Below, piece by piece: positions 24,341-35,626 of a stretch of 64,000 nucleotides of DNA. The DNA is from Blastomussa wellsi (taxonomy: Eukaryota; Cnidaria; Anthozoa; Scleractinia; Plerogyridae): positions 20,096,969 to 20,160,968 of the forward strand of contig OX393562.1 in NCBI GenBank assembly GCA_947652115.1, read 5' to 3'. The translations under genes were made by a program, and so were the position numbers. Each line of letters starts with the position of its first letter. Position 1 is the first letter of the stretch. Below the pieces are notes generated by a model. That model ran no database searches and had not been told where the DNA came from. It saw only the letters and a list, made by a program, of their open reading frames with translations.

Positions 24341-24650
24341 AGGATAACCTGAGTTTTATAGCGTGAATTTCAATTCAGTGTTGCTAGTGAATTTTTAATT
24401 TTTAATTTTTCATGTATTTTGGGATTTAGGATGGGACTGATTTTACTGTAGTTAACCCGTGAAACACATCTGGCATAATGTAACTTAATTTGTATACTGA
24501 AGCAGAAAACAATAGAATTGGTGTCACATACAGTAATGCTTTGTGTTTTACAGTATTAAATACGAGTGAAATTATTTTTCTCAGTTATTATGTAAAATGT
24601 AATAAAATTGTTGTTTCTTTAATTTTTGTAACATGATATTTGAGAAAATG
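24341..24650 (+). other. CTSZ 3' UTR and polyadenylation region
   Basis: AT-rich sequence after the stop codon. AATAAA at 24601 is the best polyadenylation signal, with T-rich sequence just downstream. Confidence 0.5.
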
Positions 24651-24747
24651 TGGTCGTTTGTATGATTCCCGTGACCTCCGATGATGTCCCTGATGTGGAC
24701 TAATATTAAAAGAACAGAAACAGTTCGGATTCTGTCTACATAAGTCG

Positions 24748-24946
24748 ACTTTAAGGTCCCTAGTCCTCCACGCCTTTGTTATTGTTTACATGCGAGATTT
24801 TCAGAATTATATTTTACACGTTGCGTGTCGAAAAGAAACAGATCACTGAGAAACTTGCTAAATGTTATTTAAACGCGCTTCACCATACAGTTTTCATAAT
24901 TTCGATGGCATCGAAAATGGCGGAGGCTGATTAGGGACCTTTAAAC
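24748..24946. mobile_element. MITE with TTTAAGGTCCCTA termini
   Basis: TTAAGGTCCCTAGTCCTCCA on the left pairs with GGAGGCTGATTAGGGACCTT ending in TTAA. About 195 bp, no coding sequence. The flanking TTAA could be the target site. Confidence 0.65.
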
Positions 24947-25157
24947 AGATGCCAGTAATTACCAGGGAACCATTGACGTAACTGGCGAGGGGATTGACAA
25001 AGAACGTTATTGATACTGAATATGATGCCTGCTTGGTACCCTGGGAGTTTTCGCTCCGACGAAGGGCTAACGCTAGAAACGTCAGCACTCGAATCTCTTT
25101 ACGGTGGCCAATTGACATTATCAACCCAGTTGATAAAACCAAATGATATTGTTATAG

Positions 25158-25202
<45 letters not shown>

Positions 25203-25620
25203 CTATTCATTTGGAAGAAATTCGATTGGCTGCGTCAGGAACTAAATTTAATTTCCGTAAAAAGGCGACGAGAAACAGGGCCCACATGTCTGCGTACAAA
25301 GGTGTATCCAAGTTGAATAGGGAGTAAACCTGATGCAAAAATTCAGAGTAAGAGGATATTTGCGATTAGAGGTCATTAGGGGACAAGTACATGACAAAGT
25401 ATCGTATAGCTCAGATAAATCACGCGCTCTAGACGATCCAGTCTCTTGTCCGTCTGCTTCGCAGAGAAAATTTTGAGCGCGGGATACGATGGGAAGGAAG
25501 ACACTTCTCCCTTCCCAGTGTCCCCCGTGCGCTTTCGTTTTCCCCTCTCCCAGACTGAGCGCACTTTCTTTACCTCTCCCCACTCCTAAGGTCTCCTAAG
25601 ACCCGTACGAAAACAAAACG
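24947..25620. other. Intergenic, no gene seen
   Basis: Contains a pyrimidine-rich segment (25500-25600). Open frames here show no recognisable family. Confidence 0.35.
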
Positions 25621-26661
25621 AGGCCTCTGCGGAGGAGAGAGGTCTCTTGTGACTAGCATGAGCACAACAAAGGTGCAATATCGCAGATTTTTTATACAGA
25701 GTAAAAATTTCTCTTTTGTTCGACGACGCACAGCTGAAAGACTAGGTCTTAAGCTTCGGATTTACCTTGGCCCTCGGGTTGATGAGGCTTGTTAGGCCTC
25801 TAGCAATACAAAGCTAACATCCCGAGCATTTTCGCATCACAACCTTCACATCACAACAGACCAGACTACAACACCGGGAAATCCATGCCCTACTCTGCAT
25901 GAGCACAACAAAAATTAAATGTTCTTGTCGTCGTGTGAATAGAAATTATTTTGCGTTTTCCTTTTGAAGTGTTTTCGAAAGTACGGAGGAACTGCAGTTC
26001 TTTTCCTAAATAAAGCTGTTTGAGTCAGTTTTAGGCTCTCATTGCTGTTTTGATGAGCTAGCCATCTTATGATTTGACTCGATCTTTTTTCGCCGTCAGT
26101 GCGTAATCTGTAGTAACACTTTCCATTCATCGTATAATTGCCGGAAGGAATCGATTTTATTATCCCCTTATATCTGAATAAAGGTACTAAGAGGTAATTT
26201 TTGGTCTAAATCATTCCTTTGTACCCTGTTTTACACGCAGACAAGTATGCATGTGCCCTTATGGCCTTACAAAACAATGCAGGAATTTGCAGTCACCCAA
26301 CAACTTGCACAGAGTAATTTCGGCAAATTTAGAAAATTAAAATTTCTGCAAGAGTCTTTGGCTCTTCCGATAAAAGCATTCCTTGACAGGAAACAATATC
26401 CACTACATTAAATGATGCCTCAACTTGTGGCTTTTAGTTACGCCATCCAGTGTATATTTTCCTCAAACATCCCACCCTTCCCCTCCTGAGATGTAATAAG
26501 CTTACATGAATATTACTACTCCCGAAGACATGTCATGTTTTCTAAAGTTTCGTAACTATAGTCCTCGTCAATTCTGTCTCCAGTGAAAATTTCTGGTTCT
26601 AAGATTTAAAACAATTCTCCTGGAATGTGACTAGTACTGCTCTCTCCTCCGCAGAGGCCTC
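25621..26661. repeat. Inverted GAGGCCTCTGCGGAGGAGAG ends around a CTSZ relic
   Basis: GAGGCCTCTGCGGAGGAGAG starts at 25621 and its reverse complement CTCTCCTCCGCAGAGGCCTC ends at 26661. They may be the ends of one 1.0-kb element or two separate insertions. Between them lies part of the duplicated CTSZ flank and the exon-1 relic. Confidence 0.5.
25640..26010 (+). pseudogene. Decayed third copy of CTSZ exon 1
   Basis: TTCGACGACGCACAG, then TACCTTGGCCCTC and the separate GAGCACAACAAAGGTGC resemble pieces of CTSZ exon 1 and its leader (compare 26990-27110). Then TTTTCCTTTTGAAGTG and TTTTCGAAAGTACGG match the start of intron 1 at 27160-27185. The coding frame is destroyed and the order is partly scrambled. 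I infer an older duplicate that was later rearranged. Confidence 0.5.
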
Positions 26662-27242
26662 TTTTTTACTACGGAAACTTGCTACGGAGCCACTACGGGC
26701 TAACTAGGTAGCATGCGTCAGTTATGTTCAGTCACTCACCTGCAGTAGAAATATTGACAAACTGAGCTTGTATTTGTTCTTGAGACTACTAACATCCTTA
26801 ATTTTAAGAAATGGTTTTAAAAACTGTAACTTATAAAGACTGCAGTGTTCTACCTAGCTGGAATACTAATTTGCGCTGAAAATCCTCGTTGCATGTCCCG
26901 CCACCGGCGTGTTTCAGTCTTGTGACTTGCACGAAAACAACAATATATCGAAAACATTGCAAAGCGGTTTCCTTTTACTTGGTGTTTTTCGTTCGACGAC
27001 ACAGAACATAAAGATGAAGTATATTCTGCTGTTTTTCAGCGTCTTAGGATTGACCTTGGCCCTCAAGTTTCCAACGAGCGATCACAACGAAGGTGCTTGC
27101 TATCAGCCAGGGTTTGACAAAAACATCAAGGAAGTCGTGTGAGTAGAACTTTTTGTGATTTCCTTTTGAAACTGTTTTCGAAAGTGAGGAAAGTAGAGCT
27201 TAACCGATTAATTTTTGAGCCTCGCAAATTTATCACTTATTC

Positions 27243-27293
27243 AGTCGAACATAATCTAATGCTTGACATGGTTGGATCAATCTAGCATTAGAT
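27243..27293. repeat. Short hairpin element
   Basis: CGAACATAATCTAATGCTTG pairs with CTAGCATTAGATTATGCAGT across a short loop, in intron 1 of the CTSZ pseudogene. Confidence 0.5.
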
Positions 27294-27788
27294 TATGCAG
27301 TTCGCATGACTGTCCAAACGAGTGTCATCTGTTTCAAACAGGGCTTTGTAGTCCAAAACGTTATGTACATGTAGGCTGGGACAACGTCAAACTTCACAAA
27401 CTAGCGGTTACCATGCCAGTGCTTTTCGTCATATTAAAGTAAAAACTTCCAAAAGATTTAAACTAATCATGTTGATTATGTTTAATTGCTGAACCAGTCA
27501 CAAAATAATTGAACGACTGGGTTTGATTACAGTCGATTTTAGTGCATGTAGACCCGGATTTTTCATCATTCGCCCGTCAATCCTTCAGGCAAATTGGCAT
27601 TTATTATGATAACAACTTATTTTACAAAAAATAGGAAAACTCCACGGCCACATCAGTATCTGAATGTTGAAGACATTCCAAAGCAGTGGGATTGGAGAGA
27701 TGTCCCTGAGAAAGGAAACTTGGCCCGCCTGACACGGAATCAACACATTCCTCAATATTGTGGCTAATGTTGGGCACACGCAACGACC

Positions 27789-27942
27789 GGCAGCTTCTCG
27801 ATATATCAACAACGAACTGAAATACAACAATACCTCGTTCTCTTTATCCATTGTTTGGAGGATATTTTCTTTTGTGTTCAGTCGTCTTATAGAATATTCA
27901 TATAGTGCTGAACAATGGTTGTTGATATATCGAGAAAGGGCC
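27789..27942. mobile_element. MITE inserted in pseudogene exon 2, 8-bp TSD
   Basis: Termini GGCAGCTTCTCGATATATCA and, reversed, GGCCCTTTCTCGATATATCA. Flanked by CAACGACC on both sides. 154 bp, noncoding. The 8-bp duplication is typical of hAT-mobilised elements. Confidence 0.85.
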
Positions 27943-28089
27943 CAACGACCAGTGCCATGTCAGACAGAATCAACATTCAAAGAAAAGGAAAGTGGCCCAG
28001 GAACCTCTTGTCAGTGCAGAATGTCTTAGATTGTGGTAAGCAAATTTCACATCAGTGGATCAAACTCTGTTAATCCTGTCAGTCAATGG

Positions 28090-28350
28090 GAGGATTGGTG
28101 GCTTAATGGTTAATGCGCTGGACTCTGGACCGAGCCGCATCTCTGCGTTGTGTTCTTGGGCAAGTCATTTAACTCGTACAGTGCCTCTCTCCACTTTGAT
28201 GTATAAATGGGTATTGGTGAAGTAATGCTAGGGGACAACCCTACAATAGACAGGCATTCCATCCAGGAGAGAAGAAAGTCTCCTAGAAACCTGCATAAAC
28301 TCCAGCCTGATGGGCCAGCAGGCCCGTATGCAGACTTTACCTTTTTAATG
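28090..28350 (+). mobile_element. tRNA-derived SINE, plus strand
   Basis: An A-box-like TGGCTTAATGG lies at 28099-28109 with a decayed B box. It is followed by GTGTTCTTGGGCAAGTCATT and GATGTATAAATGGGTATTGG, the same order of blocks as the minus-strand SINE near 5510-5752. It lies in intron 2 of the CTSZ pseudogene. The 3' border is approximate. Confidence 0.6.
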
Positions 28351-29282
28351 AGAAACTGATTGACTGAGCTTTGGTTAGGCCAAAAAGAAGTGTAAGTAAT
28401 AATGAATGGTCATAAGGTCCCACTAGCTGCAGACAAGCATCTGCATACTAAGGGCCACCATCACAATTATTTTAGATGCCTCTTAGTCCTGGAAGATGCA
28501 GCCTTCTGCACGATATAATACTCTGCTTAGTAAGTCTATTTGAATAAGTCTATCTGGAATCCGTCTTTCTTTTTGAAAACATGATCATAGCTGAAACTTC
28601 ACTCAGTTTTGACCGTAAATTACACTGTGACAAATCTCACAGGCCTAAGTATACAGTCTCACTCCCTCCCTCCCACCCATAAGGAATGAACAGTCAGACA
28701 CCTCTCCTGTCCGTATTTCAGTGGCATCATTTAACTCTAGGCCTCTAGGTCAGACAGTTCTCCTGCCCTTATTGGCCTTGGGGTGCTTCAACGTATCTTC
28801 ACACCCCGTACCCATGACCTTTGCACTTGCAGTTGCAACTACTTGTGTCTAAGGCAATTTCGGTTATAGAAGCTAGCAGATATTTCTTTTTCTTTGTCAA
28901 CAAGCAATGCAGGATCTTGTCATGGTGGTGGTAAGATAGCAGTGTACAAGTATGCACATAAACACGGTATACCCAGCGAAACATGTAATAACTATCAAGC
29001 TAAGGACCAGCGGTGCACATCATTCAACCAGTGTGATACATGCACTAAATTCAATGTATGCCATGTTGTTAAAAACTACACCTTGTGGAAAGTCAGTGAA
29101 TTTGGTAAGGAAATTGGGAAAGGAAATACCTCTATGTCCTCTATGTATGCAGTTTTTTCTGATGAACCAAAGTACCATTGAAATTGTGGGAAACCTCAAA
29201 ATAATAATATAGTAAGAAAGAAAAACACCAAAGAGGTGATACAAGTCAAAAATAAACAGGGATGTTAAGGATGGGGAAGATT

Positions 29283-29490
29283 CAGACTCGTACCCAAGAG
29301 CTATTTACGGGTCCTGTGGGCGAGAGAAGATTATATACTAGTAAAGATTGAGGTGCGTGTGATTTCATGGGAAGGGACGAAGGAAAAATAGCGACCGCTA
29401 TTTTCCCTTTGAGCCTTCACGCGCCTCAGTCTTCCCTAGTATCCAATGCTCTCTCATTTCCTGAACCCGTAAATAGCGACTGGGTACGAA
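29283..29490. mobile_element. MITE with CTCGTACCCA termini
   Basis: ACTCGTACCCAAGAGCTATT and, reversed from the right end, TTCGTACCCAGTCGCTATTT are matching termini, and TTTACGGGT follows on both sides. About 208 bp. It abuts the shortened 5' LTR of the gypsy element and the broken end of CTSZ pseudogene intron 3. Confidence 0.75.
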
Positions 29491-29583
29491 CCTGTTGTGC
29501 GTGCATTACATCCGGGTGTTTCTAACCGTGAGACACTACAAATGGCGACGAGGATGGGTGGGATGGTATGATAACGCGTCTGT

Positions 29584-30060
29584 TTGAAGGAACGTTATGG
29601 CGAGGAACCTCGCGGAATACAGCCATTTGATTGTCGAGGCGATAGCACGAGTGGGGACCAAGATGGCGGCGATGGCGGAAGGCATTTCCGTTTTATATCG
29701 ATGCCTCGATGGTCGTGGGATCACAGCAGCCGCTCGAAGAAAGGCGACTTACTTTTACATTGTGCAGGAATGGAAGTTCAAGAGATCTTTGAAACCCTAA
29801 CGGGTTCAGGTGTACCTGAAAGGGAAGATGACGACGAATACAAGGCTGCACTTCGAACACTCGATGCATATTTCACTCCACAAGTGAATATATATACCAT
29901 ACGAACGACACGTTTTTTGGCACTACGAATCGATACGAAAAATGAGCAAATACGTGATCAAATTATCAATAAATTCAAGTCTACGGAGCTTCGGCGAAAA
30001 CTTCTGGGAAAGGGAAAGGAACAGAGGAACTAACCTTGACAGAAGCGCAAAAATTGCTCG
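29584..30060 (+). pseudogene. gypsy gag remnant
   Basis: A frame with PEREDDDEYKAALRTLDAYF followed by TPQVNIYTIRTTRFLAL resembles the gag of cnidarian gypsy elements. The protease region expected downstream is missing or unrecognisable before the polymerase begins near 30306. Confidence 0.65.
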
Positions 30061-30305
30061 ATCTCTGGAGTTATCACAGACACAAGCGAAGCAGATCAAA
30101 GGCGATGCGGGAGTGACTATTAGTGCTATAAAAGAAGACAAGCCTAAAGAAATGAGAAAAGCGATGATCCAAAGAAGGGTCTGAAATCTTGGGCAGGGAG
30201 TGTACTGGCAAGGCTCGGATAAAAACCCACCGACCGGATAAACCCACCGGATGAGCTGAATTTATTGTCATAAGTAGCGAGGCAGACCAATACTGGAAGG
30301 CAGCC

Positions 30306-31690
30306 ATGGAGTTCCATGTACTTAGACTGGGACAACAAGTAAACGCTGTAAGTACACCAGACATTGTTGGTAAATACAAAGCATGTTTTGAAGGAGTAGG
30401 CCAGCTAACTGATTATCAAGTTAAAATCCATATGAATGAAGAAGTTAATCCAGTGGCTCAGCATCCTAGACAAGTGCCATTTAGTCTTAGAACGTGAAGA
30501 GCAAATTGCACGAGTTGGAGGAAATGGATATTGTTGAGAAAGTAAAGGGAACAACACCTTGCGTAGAAGTAGTTCCTAAACCTTCTGGTGAGATTCGATT
30601 GTGCATTGATATGCGCAGAGTAAATGAAGCTATTGTGAGGGAAAGACATCCAATCCCCACCACTGATGAGGTCCTTCAAGACATGACCCAAAGCAGTGTA
30701 TTCACTAAGTTCGTGAATTAAGTGGGGCTATCATCAACTAGAACTGAGTTAAGAATCACGTGACAGTACAACATCTCAACACAAGCTGAACCTTATCGCT
30801 ACACTGGATTGATGGTCGGCATAACATCAGCCCCTGAGATCTATCAGCATGCTATACAGTAAGCTCTGTATGGATGTGAAGGAGTGTGTATCATATCTGA
30901 TGATATAATTCTTCGTGCTAAAGATGGCCAGCAACATGATGAGAGGCTTGAAAAGCCGTTAGAAAGATTGCAACAGAGAGGTTTGACCTTGAATCGTGAG
31001 AAGTGTAAGTTCAGGATGTCTCAGTTAGAGTTCGTGGGAAACCTGATGTCTACACGTGGTATAGGGTCAACAGAATCCAACGTCGAAGCAGTAGTTCATG
31101 CCGGAGAACCCGAGTCTGTAGCGGAAGTGAGAGGTTTTATGGGACTTGTGAATTTCAGTGCGAAGTTCATTCCAAATCTGGCCACATTTGCAGAACCACT
31201 TCGACAGCTGACACAAAAAGGCGTTGTATTCAAATGGAATGTAGAGCAGCTAGAATCATTCAAAGCTCTCAAGGAAACACTGGAAAGTGCTGAAACATTG
31301 GCTTACTATGACAATGATGCCAAGACAAGAGTCATTGCTGACGCAAGTACTGGAGGACTAGGCGCTGTTCTTGCTCAAGAACAAACTGGCAACTGGAGAC
31401 CTGTTTACAATGCAAGCAGAAGTCTAACAGCAGTTGAACGAGGATATTCCCAAACAGAAAGAGAAGCACTGGCATTAGTGTGGGCATGTGAAAGGTTTCA
31501 TATGTATCTTTATGGGAAACATTTTGAGGTAGAAACTGATCGCAAACAACTTGAAGTGATCTATTCGAACAAATCTAAGCCCTCTGCAAGCATTGAGAGG
31601 TTAGTATTGCGGCTTCAGCCCTATGAGTTTACAGTGAAAGATCGTCCCGGTCCACAGAATGTAGCTGGCGCTTTAATTTGTCTCGTCTAA
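30306..31690 (+). pseudogene. gypsy reverse transcriptase and RNase H, broken
   Basis: Reverse transcriptase motifs: VVPKPSGEIRLCIDMRRVNE, then HPIPTTDEVLQDM, a frame break with stops at about 30720-30880 (the palm), SDDIILRAKDGQQHDERLEK, then FVGNLMSTRGI and VRGFMGLVNFSAKFIPNLA. RNase H motifs: ADASTGGLGAVLAQE, SRSLTAVERGYSQTEREALA and FEVETDRKQLEVI. At least two frame breaks separate the segments. Confidence 0.85.
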
Positions 31691-31934
31691 CCCAAGAATC
31701 TTCTAATGAAGGCAGAAATGTTACAGAAGAATACGTTCGTTATGTTGCAGAGAATGCAGCCCCCAGAAATGCAGGAAATTGAAGAAGCCTCTGCTGAAGA
31801 TGATGAAATTAAAATGTTGCGAAAGTGTGTACAGACCAAGTAGCGATTGGAGTGATGTCGAACCAGCATTTAAAGCTGTGTTAACAAGATTAGTCATTCC
31901 GAAATTCGCAAGCGAGTGTTAGATCATCTCGCAC

Positions 31935-32440
31935 ATGAAGGCCCAGGGAATCGTTAAGACTAAGCAACAACTTCGTACAAAAGTATGGTGGCCCGGTATA
32001 GACCGTGAAGCAGAACAGAGATGCAGAATATGTCATGGTTGCCAGCTTGTTGGGAAACCTCCAGAACCAATGAAGAGAACAGAACTGCCTACACAACCGT
32101 GGCAAGACCTTGCAGCAGATCTTTTAGGACCCCTTCCAACGGGTGAATATTTGCTGGTGGTTGTTGCTATTTTAGTCGATTCTTTGAAGTAGCCATTACC
32201 AAATCGGTGACATCTGACAAAATAATTAGCTGTATGGAAGCAATGTTTGCTAGTCATGGACTGCTCTTGTCAATAAGAACTGACAATGGCCAACAATTTG
32301 TGTCAGAAGAATTTGAAGTCTACTTCAAAGACAACAACCCTGAACACAGAACGTCTACCCCTTTGTGGCCACAAACAAATGGTGAGGTGGAGAGAGAAAG
32401 GAAATGCAGAATTGTTTAAGCACACCACATACAACTACTA
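31935..32440 (+). pseudogene. gypsy integrase, broken
   Basis: KVWWPGIDREAEQRCRICHG contains the CxxC of the HHCC domain. PWQDLAADLLGPLPTGEYLL precedes a frame break near 32190. SIRTDNGQQFVSEEFEVYFK and TSTPLWPQTNGEVER follow with the core Asp and Glu region. Confidence 0.85.
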
Positions 32441-32767
32441 GAGTGAGTCCTGCGAAATTGCAATTGTTATTTGGAAGAGATTCTCTTAAAGCTACCAGGT
32501 GTGTAAGAGTTGCGCTCAGCTGGTAATGACAGTGAAGTTCTGGAGAGAGATCGCGAAAGAAAACAGAAGGGCAAAGTCTATGTTGATAAATCTGAGAGGT
32601 GCATGTGAGTCTATTAAACCCGAAAGAAAGAGACAAAGTTCTACTACAAAAGCCCAAGTCTAATAAACTGTCACCATCATTTGAAACCACACCCTACGAG
32701 GTGGTCAACAAGCAAAGAAGTCATATGGTGTCCAATATGAGAGAAATGTTACTCACCTTAAAGTTCG

Positions 32768-33590
32768 AATCTCAAATCTCAATCTCAAATCTTTATTTAA
32801 ACACGGTTAAAAAATTCATCAGGTTTGTTACATATAAAATTAAACTACAAACAATATTTATAATAGTAAATACATATCTAAAAAGTCTCTTAGAAATACT
32901 AATTAGAATTACCCTAAACTATACCTGTTTTCCATGAATGACGTGTATCTAACTTAATTCACTAAAATGAAAGTTTAACAATTGCTTAAAACGAGCTAGA
33001 GATTTCTCTTGCCTAAGATTGCAGGGCAGACTATTCCAGAGAGTTGCACCTCTATAGCTAAAGCTCCTTTTTAGATAGTTGGTTCTTGGTAGAGGGACAT
33101 TTAATTTGTTCATAGAGTCCCTTAAGACATAGTCTGACGTACTGCGCTCAGTAAACATAGAGGATAAATGGTCAGGAGCCAGATTATTAAGAGCTTTGAA
33201 CACCATTAGAGCTTCTTGAAATTGACGCTGGGTGATCAGGTTTTTCCACCCAAGTTGCTGTAACAAGTAGCGAACGTCAGCATCATAGGAGGAGTAAGTC
33301 AAAATGCGAGCAGCACGATTCTGCAGTTTTTGTAATCTTTCGAAAAGCGTTTTGCCGCAATTACCCCAGACAATACTACAGTAATCGAAATGGGATTGTA
33401 CCAAGGCGTTGAAGATGTAATGTAGTATTTCTGGCGAAAGAAAGGATCTAGTTCGCTTTATGGCGCTAATGCCGGAGGCAATCTTTTTGGATAATTTGTC
33501 GATATGACTTTGCCATGCCATGTTATTATCAATGAGAATCCCAAGTGATTTAGTAGGTGAAACTTGCTTTATAGGGTTATTATCTATCGA
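32768..33590 (-). mobile_element. CR1/L2-like LINE inserted in the gypsy element
   Basis: The minus-strand frame 33521-32949 (190 aa) is the C-terminal reverse-transcriptase tail: ILHYIFNALVQSHFDYCSIV, then WGNCGKTLFERLQKLQNRAA and SFSYRGATLWNSLPCNLRQE. The 3' end is at the left with TTTATTTAAACACGG and an AATCTCAAATCTCAATCTC repeat tail. It is 5'-truncated near 33590, where gypsy integrase-tail coding resumes. Confidence 0.85.
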
Positions 33591-34048
33591 AAGTATGAGG
33601 AGGACAAATCACATGAAACAACAGCCAGCAATCCTTTAGAGACATTAGCAAAAGACTCAGAAGCTAGTCAGAGAGAGGAATTGAGAGTTTCAACTCAACA
33701 TTATGCATTGAGGCCTAGGCGTGATCGTCGACGTGAGAAGCTAAAAGATTATGAACTTGGTTAAGACTTGCCACTTTCGTGTTTGTTTTTTACAGAACTT
33801 GTCTTGATCCAGTAATCATTTGCTACAAGATATGCATATAGTAAGTCATTTATCGTTTAAGGAGTTGATCATAGGACAGTTTATTCCTAAAAGGGGAGAG
33901 ATTGTGGTATTGATGATGTAATAACAATCGGTCGCTAAGCATTATGGGGAAAAAAGGAAAGCACATATGTTCGCTGTTAAAAGGTTGAATCTGTTGTGCG
34001 TGCTTTACATGGTAAAAATCCGGGTGTTTCTAACCGTGAGACACTACA

Positions 34049-34737
34049 CTTCCTGAAAAGGGAAATCGTGAGGTTAACCGTGAGGTTAAAATTACGTGGC
34101 ACAACTTGTTCACCAGTGAATGGGCATCTGTTTGATACCATAATTGTTGCCTCAACTGAAAAAGATTCATATCATTGATCCATCGAAGTTGTTGAGGTGT
34201 TGCGAACTACAGGAAACAGTTTGGAGCCACCTAAACCCAAATAAAACTAAACTATAAAACTGTAAACAAAACTGTATGTGTGTTTTTGACAGTTTTCTTT
34301 TATACAGATGTGTCATTACAAATTTTAGTTCAATAGGATTTATATAATGAACCCAATTATTTTCGCATTTTGATTGGTTCTTACCTTTTGTACGCACTGA
34401 TGACGTTGATATTTTGTTTCTTTAGTATAAAACAGATAGATTCCATGTTACCCTGCGTCTGTTCAGTAATAGATCACGGAAGAAGATTGCTTCCGAGGAC
34501 CTCTCTCAGCTCTGAATCACCGGGCTGAATAGTAAGCATTTCAAGCGAACTATAGAACAATCGCCGTCTGCAACTGAAAAAATTGATTTAACATGAAATT
34601 ACGCTTCGTACACGGCAACAAGCCGAATTTCAATACTTGGAATCTAATTGTGACACAAAGAAAGGTTATCAGGTCGCGATATGTACTAATGACTCTCTGC
34701 CTTGCCATTCCTGCGAAAGACAATGCTGAAATGCCCT
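34049..34737. other. Intergenic, no gene seen
   Basis: Sequence right of the 3' LTR shows no CTSZ exon 4 and no recognised coding region. Confidence 0.4.
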
Positions 34738-35033
34738 AGCCTCCCACGCAGACGTCCTTTGGGCTTCGTCACGCGTTCCTTCCCCACGGACGTCTGCTGA
34801 ACCGAACGTCCACTTCCGTTCACGGCTACCAACCAATCAGAGGTAACTTTCTAGTTTTGAGAACACAATTTGCAGCATGTGATTGGATAGCTGTCATGTA
34901 ATGAGTCGATAACGATTGTTTTCTTTAATTGGATTTAAACGGCCTGTGAACGGAAGTGGATGTTCGGTTCAGCAGACGTCCGTGGGGAAGGAACGGGCGA
35001 CGAAGCCCATAGGTCGTCTGCGTGAGAGGCTAT
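34738..35033. mobile_element. MITE with long TIRs and a 9-bp TSD
   Basis: AAATGCCCT (34729-34737 and 35034-35042) flanks 296 bp with inverted arms of about 85 bp (AGCCTCCCACGCAGACGTCC at the left). Length of duplication and arms suggest a Mutator-type element. A truncated copy lies at 59869-60091. Confidence 0.85.
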
Positions 35034-35626
35034 AAATGCCCTTATGTAGCAAATAGTTTTTGAAACGACACTCGCAGTCCATTGCATTTAGATAACCAGT
35101 GATAAATAATTACGTTTTAAGGCCGCCATTATTATTCCCGGTAAAATTGGGCTGCCAAAATATCCGACTAATTATAACTAGCTTTGGGCCATTCCATTTT
35201 AAATCCACACATTCTCGTTGATGAGGCAAATAAAAATGTTACCAAGAAACTGAAAGATAGCTAAAGATCGAGGTGCCGAAATGATGGCTCAGAAAAGCGC
35301 CAACTTTTCCCCTTCACAAATATTCGAAGGATCAAAAAATGCCGACAGAGCTACCCTCTCAGGCTATGTTTACACTGGACCAGATCCAGTTCTATCCGGT
35401 CCCAAAAACGGACCGGATAGACTTTCTGTTTACACGGGGTCGTTCTAGAACTGGTCCGGAACGGGACTGGCACTGTTGTTTTGCAGGTCCAGTTTCGCCC
35501 GGATCGGTTCCGATCGGTTACATGTAAACAAGAGCTGATCCGGTCCGGTTCGATTCGGAACGGTTCCGGTCCTGACTCGTCCCCAGTCATCTCTCCTTCC
35601 CATCATTACCCGCGCCATTCTCGTCC

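Larger units (their letters stand above)
27014..29104 (+). pseudogene. Cathepsin Z tandem duplicate, broken
   Basis: Exon 1 (27014-27138, 125 nt), exon 2 (27635-28035) and exon 3 (28904-29104, 201 nt) correspond to CTSZ exons 1-3. Four lesions are visible. TAA at 27765-27767 replaces the Ser codon inside the catalytic CGSCW motif. A 154-bp MITE with an 8-bp TSD (27781-27788 and 27943-27950) interrupts exon 2; without it the exon is exactly 239 nt. The exon 3 acceptor reads CAACAAGC instead of CAACAGGC, losing the AG or shifting it by one base. Exon 4, with the catalytic His and Asn, is absent; after intron 3 the sequence runs into a MITE and a gypsy element. The copy keeps the family-typical HIP mini-loop. 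Its intron 1 is 496 bp. Confidence 0.92.
29488..34048 (+). mobile_element. Ty3/gypsy LTR retrotransposon, degraded
   Basis: The 3' LTR is 33903-34048 (146 bp, TGTGGTAT...ACACTACA), preceded by a polypurine tract AAAAGGGGAGAG. Only about 50 bp of the 5' LTR remain (29488-29540), sharing GGGTGTTTCTAACCGTGAGA with the 3' LTR. The primer-binding site begins TGGCGACGAGG at 29543. In order come gag (about 29590-30060), reverse transcriptase pieces (30306-30721), RNase H (30884-31690), the integrase zinc domain (31935-32192) and core (32207-32419), and an integrase tail on both sides of a LINE insertion. Stops and frame changes disrupt it throughout, so it is not autonomous. Confidence 0.9.

Noticed and set aside
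34049..34737. Missing exon 4 of the CTSZ pseudogene
   Set aside because: Searched for the [18 protein letters not shown] coding block after the 3' LTR and found nothing resembling it.
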